Shown: positions 1-12,800 of the stretch, one piece after another
Layout of the letters: each line of letters opens with the position of its first letter
Numbering within the stretch: position 1 is the first letter of the stretch
NCBI GenBank assembly: GCA_010093485.1
Contig: MU001493.1
Coordinates: 839,599-903,598, forward strand
Direction: 5' to 3'
Length of the DNA stretch: 64,000 bases
Origin: Karstenula rhodostoma CBS 690.94
Taxonomy: Eukaryota > Ascomycota > Dothideomycetes > Pleosporales > Didymosphaeriaceae
Translations under genes and position numbers: made by a program
The notes under the pieces: generated by a model
Databases searched by the model: none
Seen by the model: only the letters and a program-made list of their open reading frames with translations
What the model was told of the DNA's origin: nothing

Positions 1-2456
1 ACTTCATTAGCCCCCAAATAACATATCCCTTCTATCTCCAAAATGACATCGTCATTCGGTCGCTAAACCTCTACAGTCGTACGTCTGTATAATTTAGCGC
101 TACGTCTTTCTAGGCTTTTGTGTTATGGTATTCACGAGTTGTCTCCAGTGATACATGTCCGTGAAGAATACGGTCAATCTGATGCGGTCAGTCTAAGGGA
201 AGTTAGTACAACATTGAGTTTGCGAGCCTTATTGAACCCACGAGATTCGCAACACCGAGCTTAGCGAGCTGCTACATTTTTTAGAAGGCTTGTTCAATGC
301 GCGGTAAGGCGACCGGGGCGAGCGTTGTGTTAGAAGGATAGAATCCGCGCATGCCTGGAACTTGGTGAGATTCACGTCGTATCAAAGACAAGGCATGTAC
401 ACTGATCAGATATGTACAGGATGTTTCCAGCTTTAATCATCAAACTCCATGGTCCGCTTGCCTTGAATAGTTGGCCTGGAATATATACTTCTACACGAGC
501 GGTGACGTGTAATTTGGGGTAGCTTGACCAAAAGCAAGGCCAAGGCCAACGACAAGACGACAGAGATGTTGCAAAACTTCATTTGTGGGACAACAAACGG
601 GGCAACAAGCGTTGCTGCCTACCTACTTACAACACTTCATTTTGTGTTACTATTGAGCGGCAGTTGCAGTCCAAGTTTTTTTCTATCACTTTATGGGGAC
701 CACTTTGTGGTTCGTGTCAACAATCAGAAAACTACAATCTTCCTCACTGCCCGTTCATAGAGCACTACAGGAGAGGCGAGACGGTAACCGGCATTGCGTT
801 CTTCGTCCACGCCTTGATGTCGTGGCTTGTAACCAAGTCGTGGTTTGGGTTGATGCTCGGAGATGGGCTATCAGAAACGGGGGTTTTAACTGCATGAAGT
901 CGTATGCTTGGCAAGACGTCATACCTTCAAGGTCCGACGTAGGTCACGTGCACTATTCGCTCCCCAGCTCATCCTTCTCAACGCATGGGTAGACTTGACC
1001 TACAACGCCCTTGATTGATATCAAAAATCTTACACCCAGGGGAATTTCCCGACAGACTGCATGATGCCCAAGAACAGGAGGCCGTTGCTCTCTTTGTATA
1101 GCTACCTGTATCGGCATCGGTCCATAACACGAGCGCACCCCTAGTAGAGACAGACAGTGGCCCAAAGCCTACGTGAAGCGTAAGCGCGACGGCACCTTGT
1201 ATGAGCAGAGTTCGAGACCACGTCCGCATTGGGGCATCGCCGTATAGACAAGACCAAATGCATTCACCGTTGTCCTAGTATCGTGCAACTTCACTGGGAC
1301 ATACAATGAAAGACTACAGATCATCTTGCATGGGCTAATGAGAGACGTAGGTACCTCAACCACGACATGTACGAGCATTCCCGGGATTTCTTTTTCGAAA
1401 AGCCGATGAATGGCTTACAGCACATTCACTGGATTATTCCACCGCCTTGCACAAGACAATACGTCTCAACTGCGCCAGTAGGTAACATATGTCGCTCCCG
1501 TCCCGAAACCTTCCAGTAGCGAGTGTATATCTCAACGCCATGCCTGTCCCCGCGAGCAGCTTGAGCCGTCCTAGATTCAGACGACGAGCTTTTCACGACT
1601 CGACACACGTTGTTAGGTCCATCCGAGACGTTCCAATAGCGTTTTTCCAGAAATGTCAACCTGGGATCTTGTAGGCCCACCTCGCAACCAATGACGAATG
1701 TGATTATATCTCTCAGTCCCCAGGATGCTTCATTGCTGGATGACGGAGAAAGAGAAGAGCCATCTCCGAGCTACGAAACAGCAGGATCTGGACGGTGAAG
1801 ATTGAAGACATGCTTGATCCCCTTGCATTCGTGTGGATGCGTTACGTCGCACGTCCACGACGAGCATGCTGACGTGGCCTTTCTTCGGGAACTTATCCGT
1901 CCAATGGCAACCTGCACACTTTCTTTCAACTGTAGTAGATCCAGGCGACGTGATAAAATGTACTGTTCTGCGGCTTTGTAGACACTCTGAGCAGAGTTTT
2001 GAGGTGGTGGGAGCACGTCACTTCCGTTGGTTCTGCATCGACGTGTGGCGGAAACAAGTCGTCATTGGAAGCTTACTGTTTGTGGGATATGCAGGCCAGG
2101 AGTAATAGACTGAAGGGACGAGGAGGAGATAACGTGCGTTCATCTGGAGTAATACAAGGGTGAAAAGGAAGGGTTGTCGTAAGGAATAGGAGAGTAATTT
2201 CAAAACAATTCCGTCCTAACTGACAGTTTAAAATATACGTAATAGAGCAAAACCCAAAAGAAGAAGCGCTGTTGTGCGGCGTGTGTTCATATTTACACTA
2301 TGGGTAGTATTTTAGGCACATAGAGTGAGGATGCAATGTGCGAGTACGCAGAGGGGGCCCGTTGCACCACGCCCAAACGACCACAGCTAAAATCCTATTG
2401 CCGTTCCGTCCAACGCCCAGCACTCCTCTCCCCATCCCTCCTCCCCCGGACAACCC
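1..2456. other. Gene-poor left flank
   Basis: I see no convincing gene here. Open frames on both strands are short (at most about 140 codons), overlap one another, and show no recognisable motif, signal peptide or paired splice sites. The last few hundred bases form the 3' side of the tyrosinase gene that begins at 2457 on the minus strand. Confidence 0.5.
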
Positions 2457-4195
2457 CTACACATACACATAACAGAACGGCCCCGCCGTCGTCGAGAAAA
2501 GCTGATTACTCGGAATCCCATCCTGCCCCGCAGGCGCCAGCACATTGAGCCACTGCTTGTCGGCGGGCTTCCCCTTTGCGGAGGCGGGGTTCATCCAGTT
2601 TGTACCGCCTGTGTTTCATTAGCAGGTTTCCTGGGGAGAGGGGGGAGGTCGACGGGGAAAGGGAAGGAGACGTACCTTCGTACATGCTGGTGCGCGATTT
2701 GACTTGGTCGGAGAGGTAGTTCGTCCACATCCACCAGTGGCGATCGAGCTGGCCGTGGTGCAGCCAGAAAACCGGCTCGCCGGGGGAGACGTAGACGTCG
2801 CCTGTGGTAATGAATCATGTTAGTGGTGGTGGGTACGCGGGGGAATGTGTGTCTTAATCCGCCAACCTCGCAACAGATGTTTCTTCTGCAGGATGTGACG
2901 TGATAGGCACATACCCCGTCTCCTCATTCGAGTGCACATACCTCCTGGATCCCCCCAAATAGAGAAATGCCCACTGCTATGGATAGCCATCTTGCCAGCC
3001 TGGTCGTTCTGCAAGGTATCCTGGAACTTTCCAATCGCCGCGTTGCCCGTGATGTGGGCTGCCAAGTATTCGGGTTTCAGCGAGGTAGTCACGAGGTTGT
3101 TGTTGACGTCGCGGCGCAGGCAGCGCGTGTTGTCGCCGAAGCCGTCGGGGGAGGGATTGGCCTTGATTTTGAGGGCGGGGTCCATGGTGCCCATTACGGG
3201 GCCGAGGGAGATGGTTAGGCTAGCAAAGCACAGTCAGTATGAGACGTCGAGACAGGTGGTGGTTAGAAGGAACCAAGGAAGGGAACGCACTTCCCAAGCG
3301 GGCCCTTGGTCACGCAGCCACCACCATTGCCCGCGGCAAATGGGCGTCCCATGAGGCCTATACTCGCGAATACAAAGTCAGCTGAGTCACAAAAGTGGGT
3401 TTATGTACGAAGTGTCCATGTCTAAGACATAGTGACTTTGTACCGGGGAGTATCGTACCGCCAGCGTGCTGCACGTAGTCACCATTTCCACCGAGACTCG
3501 TCTCGCTGCCATCGAATATGGGGGAGGCGGGCAGGTCGGTGTACTTGCCCCAGTTCCAGTAGGGCTGGGTGCCTTTGAAGCCGCATTCGGTCTGGAGTGC
3601 CGTTTCGTATGCCCTGTTTATAAATCAGTGTTCTTCTAGTATTTTGGGTTACGCAGAGGGCGGTGCCCAGCGGGATGAAAATGGCAAGAATATGATGGAA
3701 CGGAATGCACGCACCAGATGTAGTACCGATGCCAGTGCAAAAAGTTGGCAGTCGAGTGCACGGTAGGCGTCATGTTCATGTGAACAACGATGAAGTCGTC
3801 GTAGCGAGTTTTCGCGCCGGGGTACTTGCCGGCGGGGAGCTTGCTGGGCTGCTTGCGGATGCAATTGACGGCGCGGATGTACTCGAGTTTCTCCTCTTTT
3901 GTGAGGTCGCCACTGTGTCCCTGTTAGATCCACATGCGCTTCGACCTTTGACATGACCATGGTGATGGTGGGATACATACTACTCTTTCCGGACGGAGAC
4001 GGTGTTTTTGTTGCACGTAGAGGGATGTGTCATGCCATCCGCGAGTGTGCCGTCGAGGACCTTGTATGCATTGGCGAGGGCCTGCTTCTGAATGTCGTCG
4101 ATGGATAGCGTCTGCCGCTTCGAGTACGGGAATGCGGTCGCGCTTGAGAACAGACAGAGCGCCGTGAGGAGGCTGGTGACCGCGTGGCCGGCCAT
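2457..4195 (-). CDS. Secreted tyrosinase (type-3 copper monooxygenase)
   Basis: Tyrosinases oxidise phenols to o-quinones, for example in melanin formation. The ATG at 4195 opens a signal peptide (MAGHAVTSLLTALCLFSSATA), which suggests a secreted or vesicular enzyme. Both copper sites are visible. CuA histidines lie in VHMNMTPTVH and HWHRYYIW, followed by YWNWGKY; CuB histidines lie in IHSSGHFSIWGD and WLHHGQLDRHWW. The gene has several exons: exon 1 is 3981-4195 (ending in VSVRKE), exon 2 is 3715-3912 (beginning GDLTKEEKLEY), and exon 3 starts near 3615. Further introns lie around 3357-3456, 3220-3290 and 2820-2940, and a last one near 2610-2670. The final exon ends GPFCYVYV with TAG at 2457-2459. 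Donors such as GTATGT, GTGCGT and GTACGT keep the frame across the joins I checked. The short C-terminus suggests a single-domain secreted form without the long C-terminal cap of intracellular tyrosinases. I see no pigment-cluster partner nearby. Confidence 0.88.
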
Positions 4196-5452
4196 GATGG
4201 ATGGTGGTGTAGCTCGCTCCGGTGGTGATTCCCCAAGCCAGTACCCCGATTCTCTCCAATATCCTGCTTTATACTGGGAATCTCAACTCTAGCACGGGCC
4301 CCGGTCACACACCCTCATTACTCGCGCAGATGCATAGTGCGTTGGGTGCGGAGTCGTATAATTAGATCGTTGGATCCCTGTTCGGAAGATACCTCCGAGT
4401 CATCGCGCTCTTGGATAGTAGGGCTGACAAAGAGTAACGTTCCTATTGAGCGGTGCCGGGGTGGTGTTATTCGGATGCTCGCCTGTGAATCTGCCGTGAA
4501 TGAGGTCCATACACGTGCATGCAGCGAATGGCAACCGACTCTGCTGTGGTTGAGTTTGTGATTTGCAGGGTGATGAGACGGAAAGCTTAGACGCTGCAGT
4601 TAGAATTGGTCTTCCCGAAACCGTAGCGCGATCGCCGACAGCTGTAGCTTCTCAGAGTACTCCAGCACATGGACGTTGAAATTGAGAGTAGTGGAAGAAT
4701 TTAGCCACAGGAAGCACAGATGTTCGAGTCACTGAACTGAACTAAGCGTTGCCCAAAAGCAACCGCTTGCATGTCTCGTATAAATTCATGCTTAGGCACT
4801 CACCACCATTGTCCAATACTCTACGCTACCACCAAACCCAACTCTCCAACTTGAGAACAGTGACCGGACACATCCATCGTAACACCAACGTTGGCGTTGC
4901 AAATGATGTTTGTGCCAAGACCTGGGGTGCAGGTGCACGAGATTGCTGTTGTTAAGATCGAGCGCCGGATTGGGTGGAAGCTTCCGGCAGAAAGGAACCT
5001 CGAGCACACAACAGGTCGGTAGATGAAGATTTTCTGTGCGACCACATGGATCGCAATATCACGCAAAAGCCGGTGAGATGCTCGGCAATGCGCTTAGCAC
5101 TATGTGTGCGACTGGCGCAACTTTTGCGGGCGTTTGCCTATTGAGTGGGGAGAAAACTGACTGTGTACGACATGAAGTGCGATTATATGGAGGAAATAAA
5201 GAAGAAGGAGAAGTACCTTATGAGGGGATATTGCTACTGAAACAACGACTAACACATTCAGAGCTCCGCCTGCGACATTGACGATGAGAATGCACATTGT
5301 GACGCGTCGGCACGCTGCCGTCCAGTTACAAGACCCGTCGCAGCTCCGTTATGCCCCCACAGCGCCGAATGCCCTAGCATCCGTCACGAACCAGTTCAGT
5401 AGAACGATCGCCTTCCGCGTAGGTTCACCAGGTAGGCGTAATTCCGGTCTTC
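4196..5452. other. Intergenic region between tyrosinase and PP4R2 genes
   Basis: This holds the tyrosinase promoter on the left and the PP4R2 3' flank on the right. Open frames of 65-81 codons on both strands overlap and look non-coding. I found no tRNA, repeat or clear TATA box. Confidence 0.5.
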
Positions 5453-6858
5453 CTAGTCCACGGTCTTCATTTCCGCATCGCCATCCTTGTCCTCTTCCTG
5501 CGCCTTGCTTCCTCTCGTAGCTTCTTCTTTCTCATTCTCATCTTTCATCTCCTCGTCTTTGGATTCGGGAACGGGCGGCGGGCTTCTGCTTGAGCGCTCG
5601 ATACTTGGCCGTCCCACTGCGCCCTCGATGTTAAGGTGTGCAGATTGAGCCTGCGGACCTGTGTCTTCCATGCCAATGAGCTCGGGGCCGCGAGCGTGCG
5701 GTTGCTCGTCCTCCCCTTCAACCGTCTCCATGACGGTGCCCCCGCCCTCCATCTCTCCGACTGTAGTTCGGCTCAGGTTCGTTGTAAGCGAGTGCGGGTT
5801 GTTCAAGACAATTCCGGCTTCTTGCTCCTGTCGTAGTATCTCACCTTGGGTGACAGGGCCCGTTGAGGGCAATGTCTCGCCGTCGGGGTGCGAGGATGCG
5901 ATCTGTGATACGCCGTTCGAATTGGTCGGCGATGTAGCTTGCGGTGATCCGTTGCTACCATTAGCGCCGCTCAGGATGCCCACTGTGACTGTCTCTATCC
6001 TGCCAGTGCCGTTCGGCCCATCGACCATCTCGGTGCTCTCAGAGATCAACTCATTTTGACCGCGATTTTGCAGCCACGGTATAGGCGTGAGCAGGGCTCC
6101 ACCAAGGGACTCATCAGAGCCAAGCGAAGCCTGAGTTGAGTTTGTAGCTATGGTGCCGTTGAGGAGTCCGGTTGCCGTTGGGAGGACCGCCTGCGGCAGA
6201 GGGAAGATGGTGTTGGATGATGAGACGGAGACCACGCGGTCGAGGGCTTTTAAGTAGGGCATGAGGAATTTGTACCGTCTCTTGGGTTCGAGTACGAGCT
6301 CTGCAAGTCTCTGAATTGTGTGGGGTGCGCCTTTGGGGAAATTGGTGGAGAGCGCATTCCGTATTGAAGAATAGAACGTTACGGTCTCCGGTGGCAGTTG
6401 AGATTCCGTGTTTGTAAACCCTGGCACAGGAGGCCGCACCGGCGTCTTTGGCGCTGCATTTTCCTTGTCGCCTGACTGTGACTCCTGGCTCGAGCCTTGT
6501 GGCTGTTGTCTCGAGGGTGTGTGCGGTACGGAGGCGGAGCCTGATTCCGGCGGCTTGGGGAAACCAGCGACTATCTGACGAGTATTAGCGGGCTTGGGCG
6601 GTGTGGTATTCGGTGTTTGTTTCCAAATGTACCTCGTCTAGGCGATCAAGGATATACTTGAGTGTGTCGGGCCAGTCGGCACTACAATTGGTGTTAGTAG
6701 ATGCAGGCCACAGGCCACCATGCGACAGCAATGGGAGGGGCACTTACGCATCCAGCGAACCGTCCTCGGCCGCCTTCTGCAAAATTCTCTCTGTGGCTGC
6801 TCAAGCGTCAGTGTACGGCAGGCATTGCGGTGTGAAGCGACTTACCAGACGACGCCAT
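5453..6858 (-). CDS. PPP4R2: Protein phosphatase 4 regulatory subunit 2 (PP4R2 family)
   Basis: PP4R2 is the regulatory subunit of protein phosphatase 4, a nuclear complex involved in the DNA-damage response; yeast Psy4 is the counterpart. Four exons give a 410-residue protein: 6846-6858, 6748-6796, 6633-6681 and 5453-6574, all with GT-AG introns and in frame. The first coding exon is only 13 nt (MASS). The conserved N-terminal domain includes ATERILQKAAEDGSLDA, DWPDTLKYILDRLDE, and VPGFTNTESQLPPETVTFY followed by APHTIQRLAELVLEPKRRYKFLMPYL. The C-terminal half is low-complexity and acidic, ending in an E/K/D-rich tail, as is common in the family. The start codon is clear because the ATG sits directly before a canonical GTAAG donor. 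The assignment rests on the N-terminal motif pattern as I remember the family. Confidence 0.8.
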
Positions 6859-7368
6859 GTGGAATAATCTAGAGCTGCAGCATGCGACACGCCGCGAGAA
6901 CGACGAGCGGGCGTTGGCGCGGAGCTGAACGCGCTAACCATGCATCACGTATGACGTAAGCGAGCCGTTCCTGGGGAAGTCGCAGCCGCAAGACAAAGCC
7001 TATGGAGGGTCATAAACACCGATTGTTGAAGACTTCATGTCCAAATGAGACGCGCGTTCGCTGTCGCTTTAGTAATATTACCGCGCAACTGAAACCGTGA
7101 AGCATGATGGGAATTGGTCTTGCAGAACCGTTGTAAGACTCTGCGTGTTCATCACATATATAAAGGTCATCATATTTACAAATGCAAGGCGACGCATGCC
7201 TCGGCTATACAGTAACCCGTGCTTCCAACATCGCCGGTTTTTTGCGTGCCAGAAAGAATGTAAAATGGGGTATATCGCACCGAATGACAAACATAAATAT
7301 TCAACCCCTTCGACAATGTCAAGACGTCGAACCAAAAACAACAAACAGATGCCGCGCTGCGTTACACG
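6859..7368. other. PP4R2 promoter and 3' flank of the next gene
   Basis: This 510-bp spacer holds the PP4R2 promoter on the minus strand and the 3' flank of the gene ending at 7369. A short TATATAAA-like stretch lies near 7157-7164, but its position does not tie it to a start codon. No gene is visible. Confidence 0.4.
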
Positions 7369-9855
7369 TTACGCATTAATGATGAGGTTGCGTTGCCCCG
7401 CATCTTCTGGGAAAGCACCGAATACGAACCGGTAGAGGTCCGACATCCAGCTGAAGCTCTTGCTTCGCGCCATCCACTGGACCGCCCTTCCAATCTCGCT
7501 CGCAGTGAGCCTGCGAAGAGGCTGCATGTGAATGTTGCGAAGCGTGGGATCCGTCAGCACGAGGTGCTTATAGTGCTCAAGTAGGGCGCTTTGCCAGGGT
7601 AAATTCCCGAAGCTGTTCGAAGGTAGAGACCGAATGAAGTCAGGCAAGGGTGTTTGTCGTGAGTATCCAGTATTGAGTGCGGCTTTGACAATGAGACCTT
7701 TCAGGCGAATGAGGTTGGGATCTTCGCGCCCCGCTGTTGCTGTAGATGAGCTGTGGATGGACTGGGAGGCGTCCGAGTACGTAGAGAGATTTGAGGAAGA
7801 GGACGACCAACGGTCATGGGTTCGCGTTTGCCCAGCCTCCGGGCCTAGGATCAAGATGTTCGGAACGTTGGGTTCTTCTGCGGGCGAGAACTCTTCTCGT
7901 TCGTCAAATATTGTAGTGGGTGTCTCGGGGTGCATAAGGAGCTGTTTCCGCATCGACACCGCCGAATGGTAAGATTCATTGAGGCTTGACGAACGCTCCG
8001 ATGTGTCGGAGTAGGTGGTCTGCGAGTGTGACACAGAGGCGGGGGCGGCGGTGAACGTGTACTGCGATGGGCGTGGTGTTGCACGCTCCGGTCGTACCTG
8101 TGTCCACCCTTCTCGGAAGAGGTCGCACAATTCCCAGCACGCTTGGATCGCAGATCCAAAAATCTCCTCGTCGGCCGGCTTGTTGTCGCGGCTGTTTTGA
8201 CGGATGCTGAATAACATCTCGGCCAAAGACCAGCAAGCATGTAGCAGTGCATCGGTTTCCTCGGGAAGAGATGTTCTCTGCTTCATCAATCTATGACTCA
8301 GCGTTAGGTAAAATTCGAGCGTGCGTTCTTGAAATGCCTCGGGCAAGTTGCGGTCGTGGGCGTTGTAGAGGTGATTGTTGAGTTCGAAACTCACTCGCAG
8401 CACTGAGTCCGAAGCTTCGTCGCCGCGCTGCCGAACATCGAACAGCGCCTGGCAGAAGTCGCGGCAGAGTTCCAGGGTCGGCTTGACCTGGGTGGTGGGA
8501 TCCTCGTCTCGGCTCTCATATAGCCGCTGGCAAAGGCGCCAACAAGTTCTCCATGCGTGTTCTTGCACTTCGCCATGGGAGCCGGAGTAGTAGAACATCT
8601 TCTGGCGGTGGGTCTGACTAAGTTTCGCCAGGGTGTTACACAGGGTCCAGCACTCGTGCAACGCATTGCGGAGGGCGGCGATTTCCTTTTCGGTTTCGTT
8701 GATGCCATGTAGAACTTCGCCCATTGTCTGAGTGCCTGTGCTTGCGGCCATGGTCGCGAGGGGTGATTCGGGGTTATGTAAGTCGCCCTTCTGGCTCTCA
8801 TTGTCGAATGTGGAACTCGAGGCTGTCTCCGATATGCCATTGTCCTCCATTTCGGCGATGTCTGTAAAAATAAGCTTCAGATATCGAATGGATGTGAGAG
8901 ACCGACCTGCAAGACTGACACTGACCCGGGCACTGCGTCGTTTGCCTTCCTCCTCGTACTCTTGACGCGTCTGGGCGCGTGGAGTAGAGCGGTCTGGGGC
9001 GGCGGCGGAGGGGACGGCGGTATCAATTGGATGTGTATAAGTAGACGAATGCTGTGGACGTTCAGCCATCACAATCCGGGACAGAGCTACATGCGCACGA
9101 CGGACCTTCTCGTCGGGGATCATGTTTGCTTCTGGTGTTTGCGGAGACACCACAGCAGTGTTATCGGAGGCCGTCTCATTTGACGATGGCACAGACACGC
9201 TCGAGCGATTCTGTTTGCCGTGTTAGCGCCCATGTAGTGCAACCACCTCGACGCGACACGTACAAATGTTTTGAAGTTGGTGGGCGCATGGATGACCGAC
9301 TGCGGCGCATCGTCGGAGTCGGCGCGCAACCGCACAGGCAGCGAGGTGTTCAGGCGCGGGGGCTGCACGCTGTTAGCTTGCATCCGCGTCGGTGGTTTCT
9401 GCAGCAGCGCGTACTTTGGCCTGGCTCTCGATGCTCACCGGACTGACGATGTCGTCCAGCGGCGACTTGATGTGAATGTCGCTGCCCTCATCGTCGCTAG
9501 GTTGGTTCACCTGCGCATCGTCCTCAATCTGCGGGCCGTGTCAGCGCGGTCTCGGGCGTGGTTTCCCAGCGGCATGTACCTCGGTTCCGCTGGTTCCGTT
9601 GCTGTCGACTGGCGAGGGGTCTACGGTGGAGGGATAGGGACTCGGCGGGGGCTGCAGATGGTCCACATTCGACGACCTGGCCGTTTCCGTTAGCGCTGGT
9701 TGATCAACGCAATACTGTTCACTGAAGATGGCGCACCTGTGGGAGAAGACATGGGAAAAGGGAGCGGGCGACGAGGGCGAGTCGGTAAACGGGCTGAACG
9801 AGGACTGCAGGCCGGTGGTGGTTGGAGACGGCATGAGCTGGGTCGCGGTGGCCAT
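7369..9855 (-). CDS. Conserved-looking fungal protein of unknown function (741 aa)
   Basis: I do not recognise this protein. Six exons join in frame to 741 residues: 9737-9855, 9580-9676, 9415-9528, 9264-9362, 8907-9210 and 7369-8861. All introns are GT-AG with CTAAC-type branch points in several. The real start is the ATG at 9855 (MATATQLMPSP). The N-terminal ~230 residues are Pro/Ser-rich and probably disordered. Residues about 260-480 form a helical region rich in Cys/Trp patterns such as ALHECWTLCNTLAKL, ACWSLAEMLFSIRQ and AIQACWELCDLF, which look like a repeated helical unit. A Ser-rich linker follows, then a compact C-terminal domain of about 110 residues (from LIRLKGLIVKAALNTGY to SWMSDLYRFVFGAFP). 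No signal peptide or membrane segment is visible, so it is probably intracellular. The quality of the splice sites and the clean long frame make it a real gene. Confidence 0.72.
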
Positions 9856-12800
9856 CACTCAATACGCGTCCGCTCGGGCTGGTGCAGGGCGAGACGGGGC
9901 CGCGACGAGAGCGCTTTGTATGGCCCTCACGGTCTCCCAAGCGGCCGCCTGGTCGAGGGCGCAGCGGAGGCTCGCTGGTCGCAAGGCTGAACGCAACGCA
10001 GCACAGGCAGGCCGCGAGTCGGGGCAGTGTGGGCGGGCGTGTGGGCGGCGTAGGAAGGAGCGCCGGGACAGAGGGAAGTAGCAGCCGGCTGCTAGGCGGG
10101 AGGCGCGGTCTGGGGGAGGCTGCGCAAGTTTCGTTTCACCGACTGACGGACTGCGGATGCGCGCCTGGCTCGCGTGGCGACGGGGTGAAGATGTGCAATG
10201 TTGTCCACACCCCGAACCTCTCCTCCTCCGCCGCCTTCTCCACCTGCTCGCGGCCCCAGCACAGCACCACCACCAGCAGCTGGCCCCCTGCTTAGCCCTG
10301 CCGGCTGCTTGGCCGCGTGCTGCCAACCACGGGCCATACCAGGGGCTGCTGTAAGCGCCGCAACGACGGGCTAATGCACGGGATCCGCACGCCTTCGTTC
10401 ATCGCAGCTCTTGCGCACTCTCACGCGTCCCAGAGCTCACGACGAGACCCGTCCAGCTGGATGCTAACGGCCTTTAGGTCCACCTCAAAAGCCACCGAGA
10501 CACGTCGACCGTCCAGCTGTCGCGACCAGGCCACTTGCCGAGCCTGGTTGGAGCCGTGGCCACGAATATTCTCCGAACTGACATGGCATGAACATGACAG
10601 TCCAATTCCAGAGCCACTCGTGTGCCCGCCCGACTTGTGCACCGGCTGATTCAGATGTCCGCTTAGGAAATGCACAATGGAGGCGTGGAATTCGGCCGGC
10701 CTCCACTCCTGGGATGATGCTCCGGCTCAAGCTTCTTCTAGGCCGATGTGGCCGACTCCCACCAGACAACGCGAGCCCAACTGTGGCCGAATCCCCCCCG
10801 GCATGCGCCATCTGTTGCGGCCCCCAAATCGCCGCGGGGATTTTGTCCCACGCTGATCGACAGAGGCCACTTCAACGGCGACATTCTTCGCTAATATCCT
10901 ATCGCCGTAACTGAGAATCGTTACTAGGACCCAGTGCCTCGTCACCGGAAGCCATTCTCTCAGTCGTCACACCTTGAGCAAAAGATGTGATATTGTCGTA
11001 GCCCACTTTTTATTGCCCGTCGCTCTCTTGGACATTTAATGTGCTACAGACTTTATCGATTGGGCGAGTGCCGGCGGTCCTCGCCCACGTACTGTGCCCC
11101 AGAGGCGCAGAATTACCGCGTCAAGGTCCCAGTCCGGGCAAACAGCCGCCACCTGAATACAACATGCTCACCCTGCATGTTTCATGGCTCTGAGCGTAGT
11201 CCAGCCTCAGTTCGGAACTCTGCCCAAGTAACACTGCTCTCGTGCATTGTCGACACCTGCAATCATCCTACTTCTATGCAATCACAACGTGCTGACAGCG
11301 TAGGTATCGATCTAACCCTTCGAGAGGCTTTCGATCTCGAATCGACTTATTGAGATCGCATCGAGGGCCTTTGACGTTGAGCCCTCAGTACTACACCATG
11401 CGCCCACTCGCGGTTCTTCCACCACGGCCGCCACTTTTGCTCCGCCATGTCTGGTCGCCGATCCTGCCATGCCTAGATCCTTATGCAGCCAATTTGAATC
11501 CAAGTTCTTCAAGAGCCCTATACACATGCCAATCTGCAGCACACTAATGTCGGCCAGGATGACGGGCGCGTATTTGGGCCATGTCTTTGGCGAGGACCGT
11601 CTGACCAACCCAACCAAGGCTTCGACCATGCTGCAACCCACAAAGAACTCTTCAGAATCACTCGATCGATGTCACTAACTTTCAATCCTAGTCAAAGCCT
11701 TCCGACCCTATACTCTCTTTTCCATAAGGCACTCGCCGACACGGCTGCGGCCACGGTAGGGCCACCAACACTAGGACTAAACTAGGACCATCACCTCGGA
11801 AGGATTGATCATCGCCTACGCTACAGAACCGCAAACATATGGTCAATGTCAACCTGTAAGCGTTTCTTCCTAGACGACGATATCTGCCGATTCGCCCTCA
11901 AGACGACGGCGGTGAAAGGCACCGAGAAGTGCGCCGTAAGCCACATTCCTCACGCCCGCCACCACGACTACGACTCACACCTATCGTACCGAGATCAGAC
12001 CCCACCCACTGTCTTGGGTTCTCACAAAGCCCCTTTGAAAGCACGATAACGCGAGGTTGCCATGGCCCGCCACTGTGGCTTTGCCGCGACATGCGCCGCA
12101 AACGCCGCTACATACGGCCGGCCGCCGCAACACCTCACCGATCAGAGAGCATTTTAACGTCACCTTCATGACGTCTTGTTGGGAATAGCATCCTGCTCAC
12201 TGGTTTCGGAAATACCACCATCGCGCTAGCGTGGTACTGTCCGTGCATCCCGCCGTGTATGTACACCTCATGCACTTAAGCGCCGCCTGCTCCTCCACAA
12301 ACTTGAGCCTCCGTGTTTCAAGTCTCAACTCTGACTATGCAGAGCCTCCACCGCGCCCGTGCGGCCTGTCGCATAGAGTCTGCCTCGCCAACGCCGTGTG
12401 CACTGATCGTCAGTGAGTAGATATATGACACTTGCGCAAGGCCACCCGTCTTTGACAACAAACACCCATCCTTACGTAGTCGGTCGGCTTGCATAGGCTG
12501 TCAAGAACTTAGCCGCAAGGAGGCTGTGGACCGAAAGGCACGATCAGGTCATTGTACTGGCCTTGGGTCGCGTGAACACCGTTCTTTGGTACACTACCAC
12601 CGCCGTCTTCGCTAGCAAGCGACGGCGGCACGTCACTTCTCCAATGGGCCATGTCAACCTAACGTCAGCTAACATCGCAAGGAAGTTGCCTCGCCGATGC
12701 GACTTTCAACTCGTCAAAGCTTTCTCGAGTGACTGCAAAGACCATGAGACATGGCTGTGCCGTCCCTGGAGGTTGCACAACTGCCAGGCACCCGTGGACT

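Noticed and set aside
9882..10354. Overlapping GC-rich frames on both strands
   Set aside because: All frames are open because the DNA is GC-rich; Arg/Ala/Gly-rich translations indicate non-coding promoter sequence.
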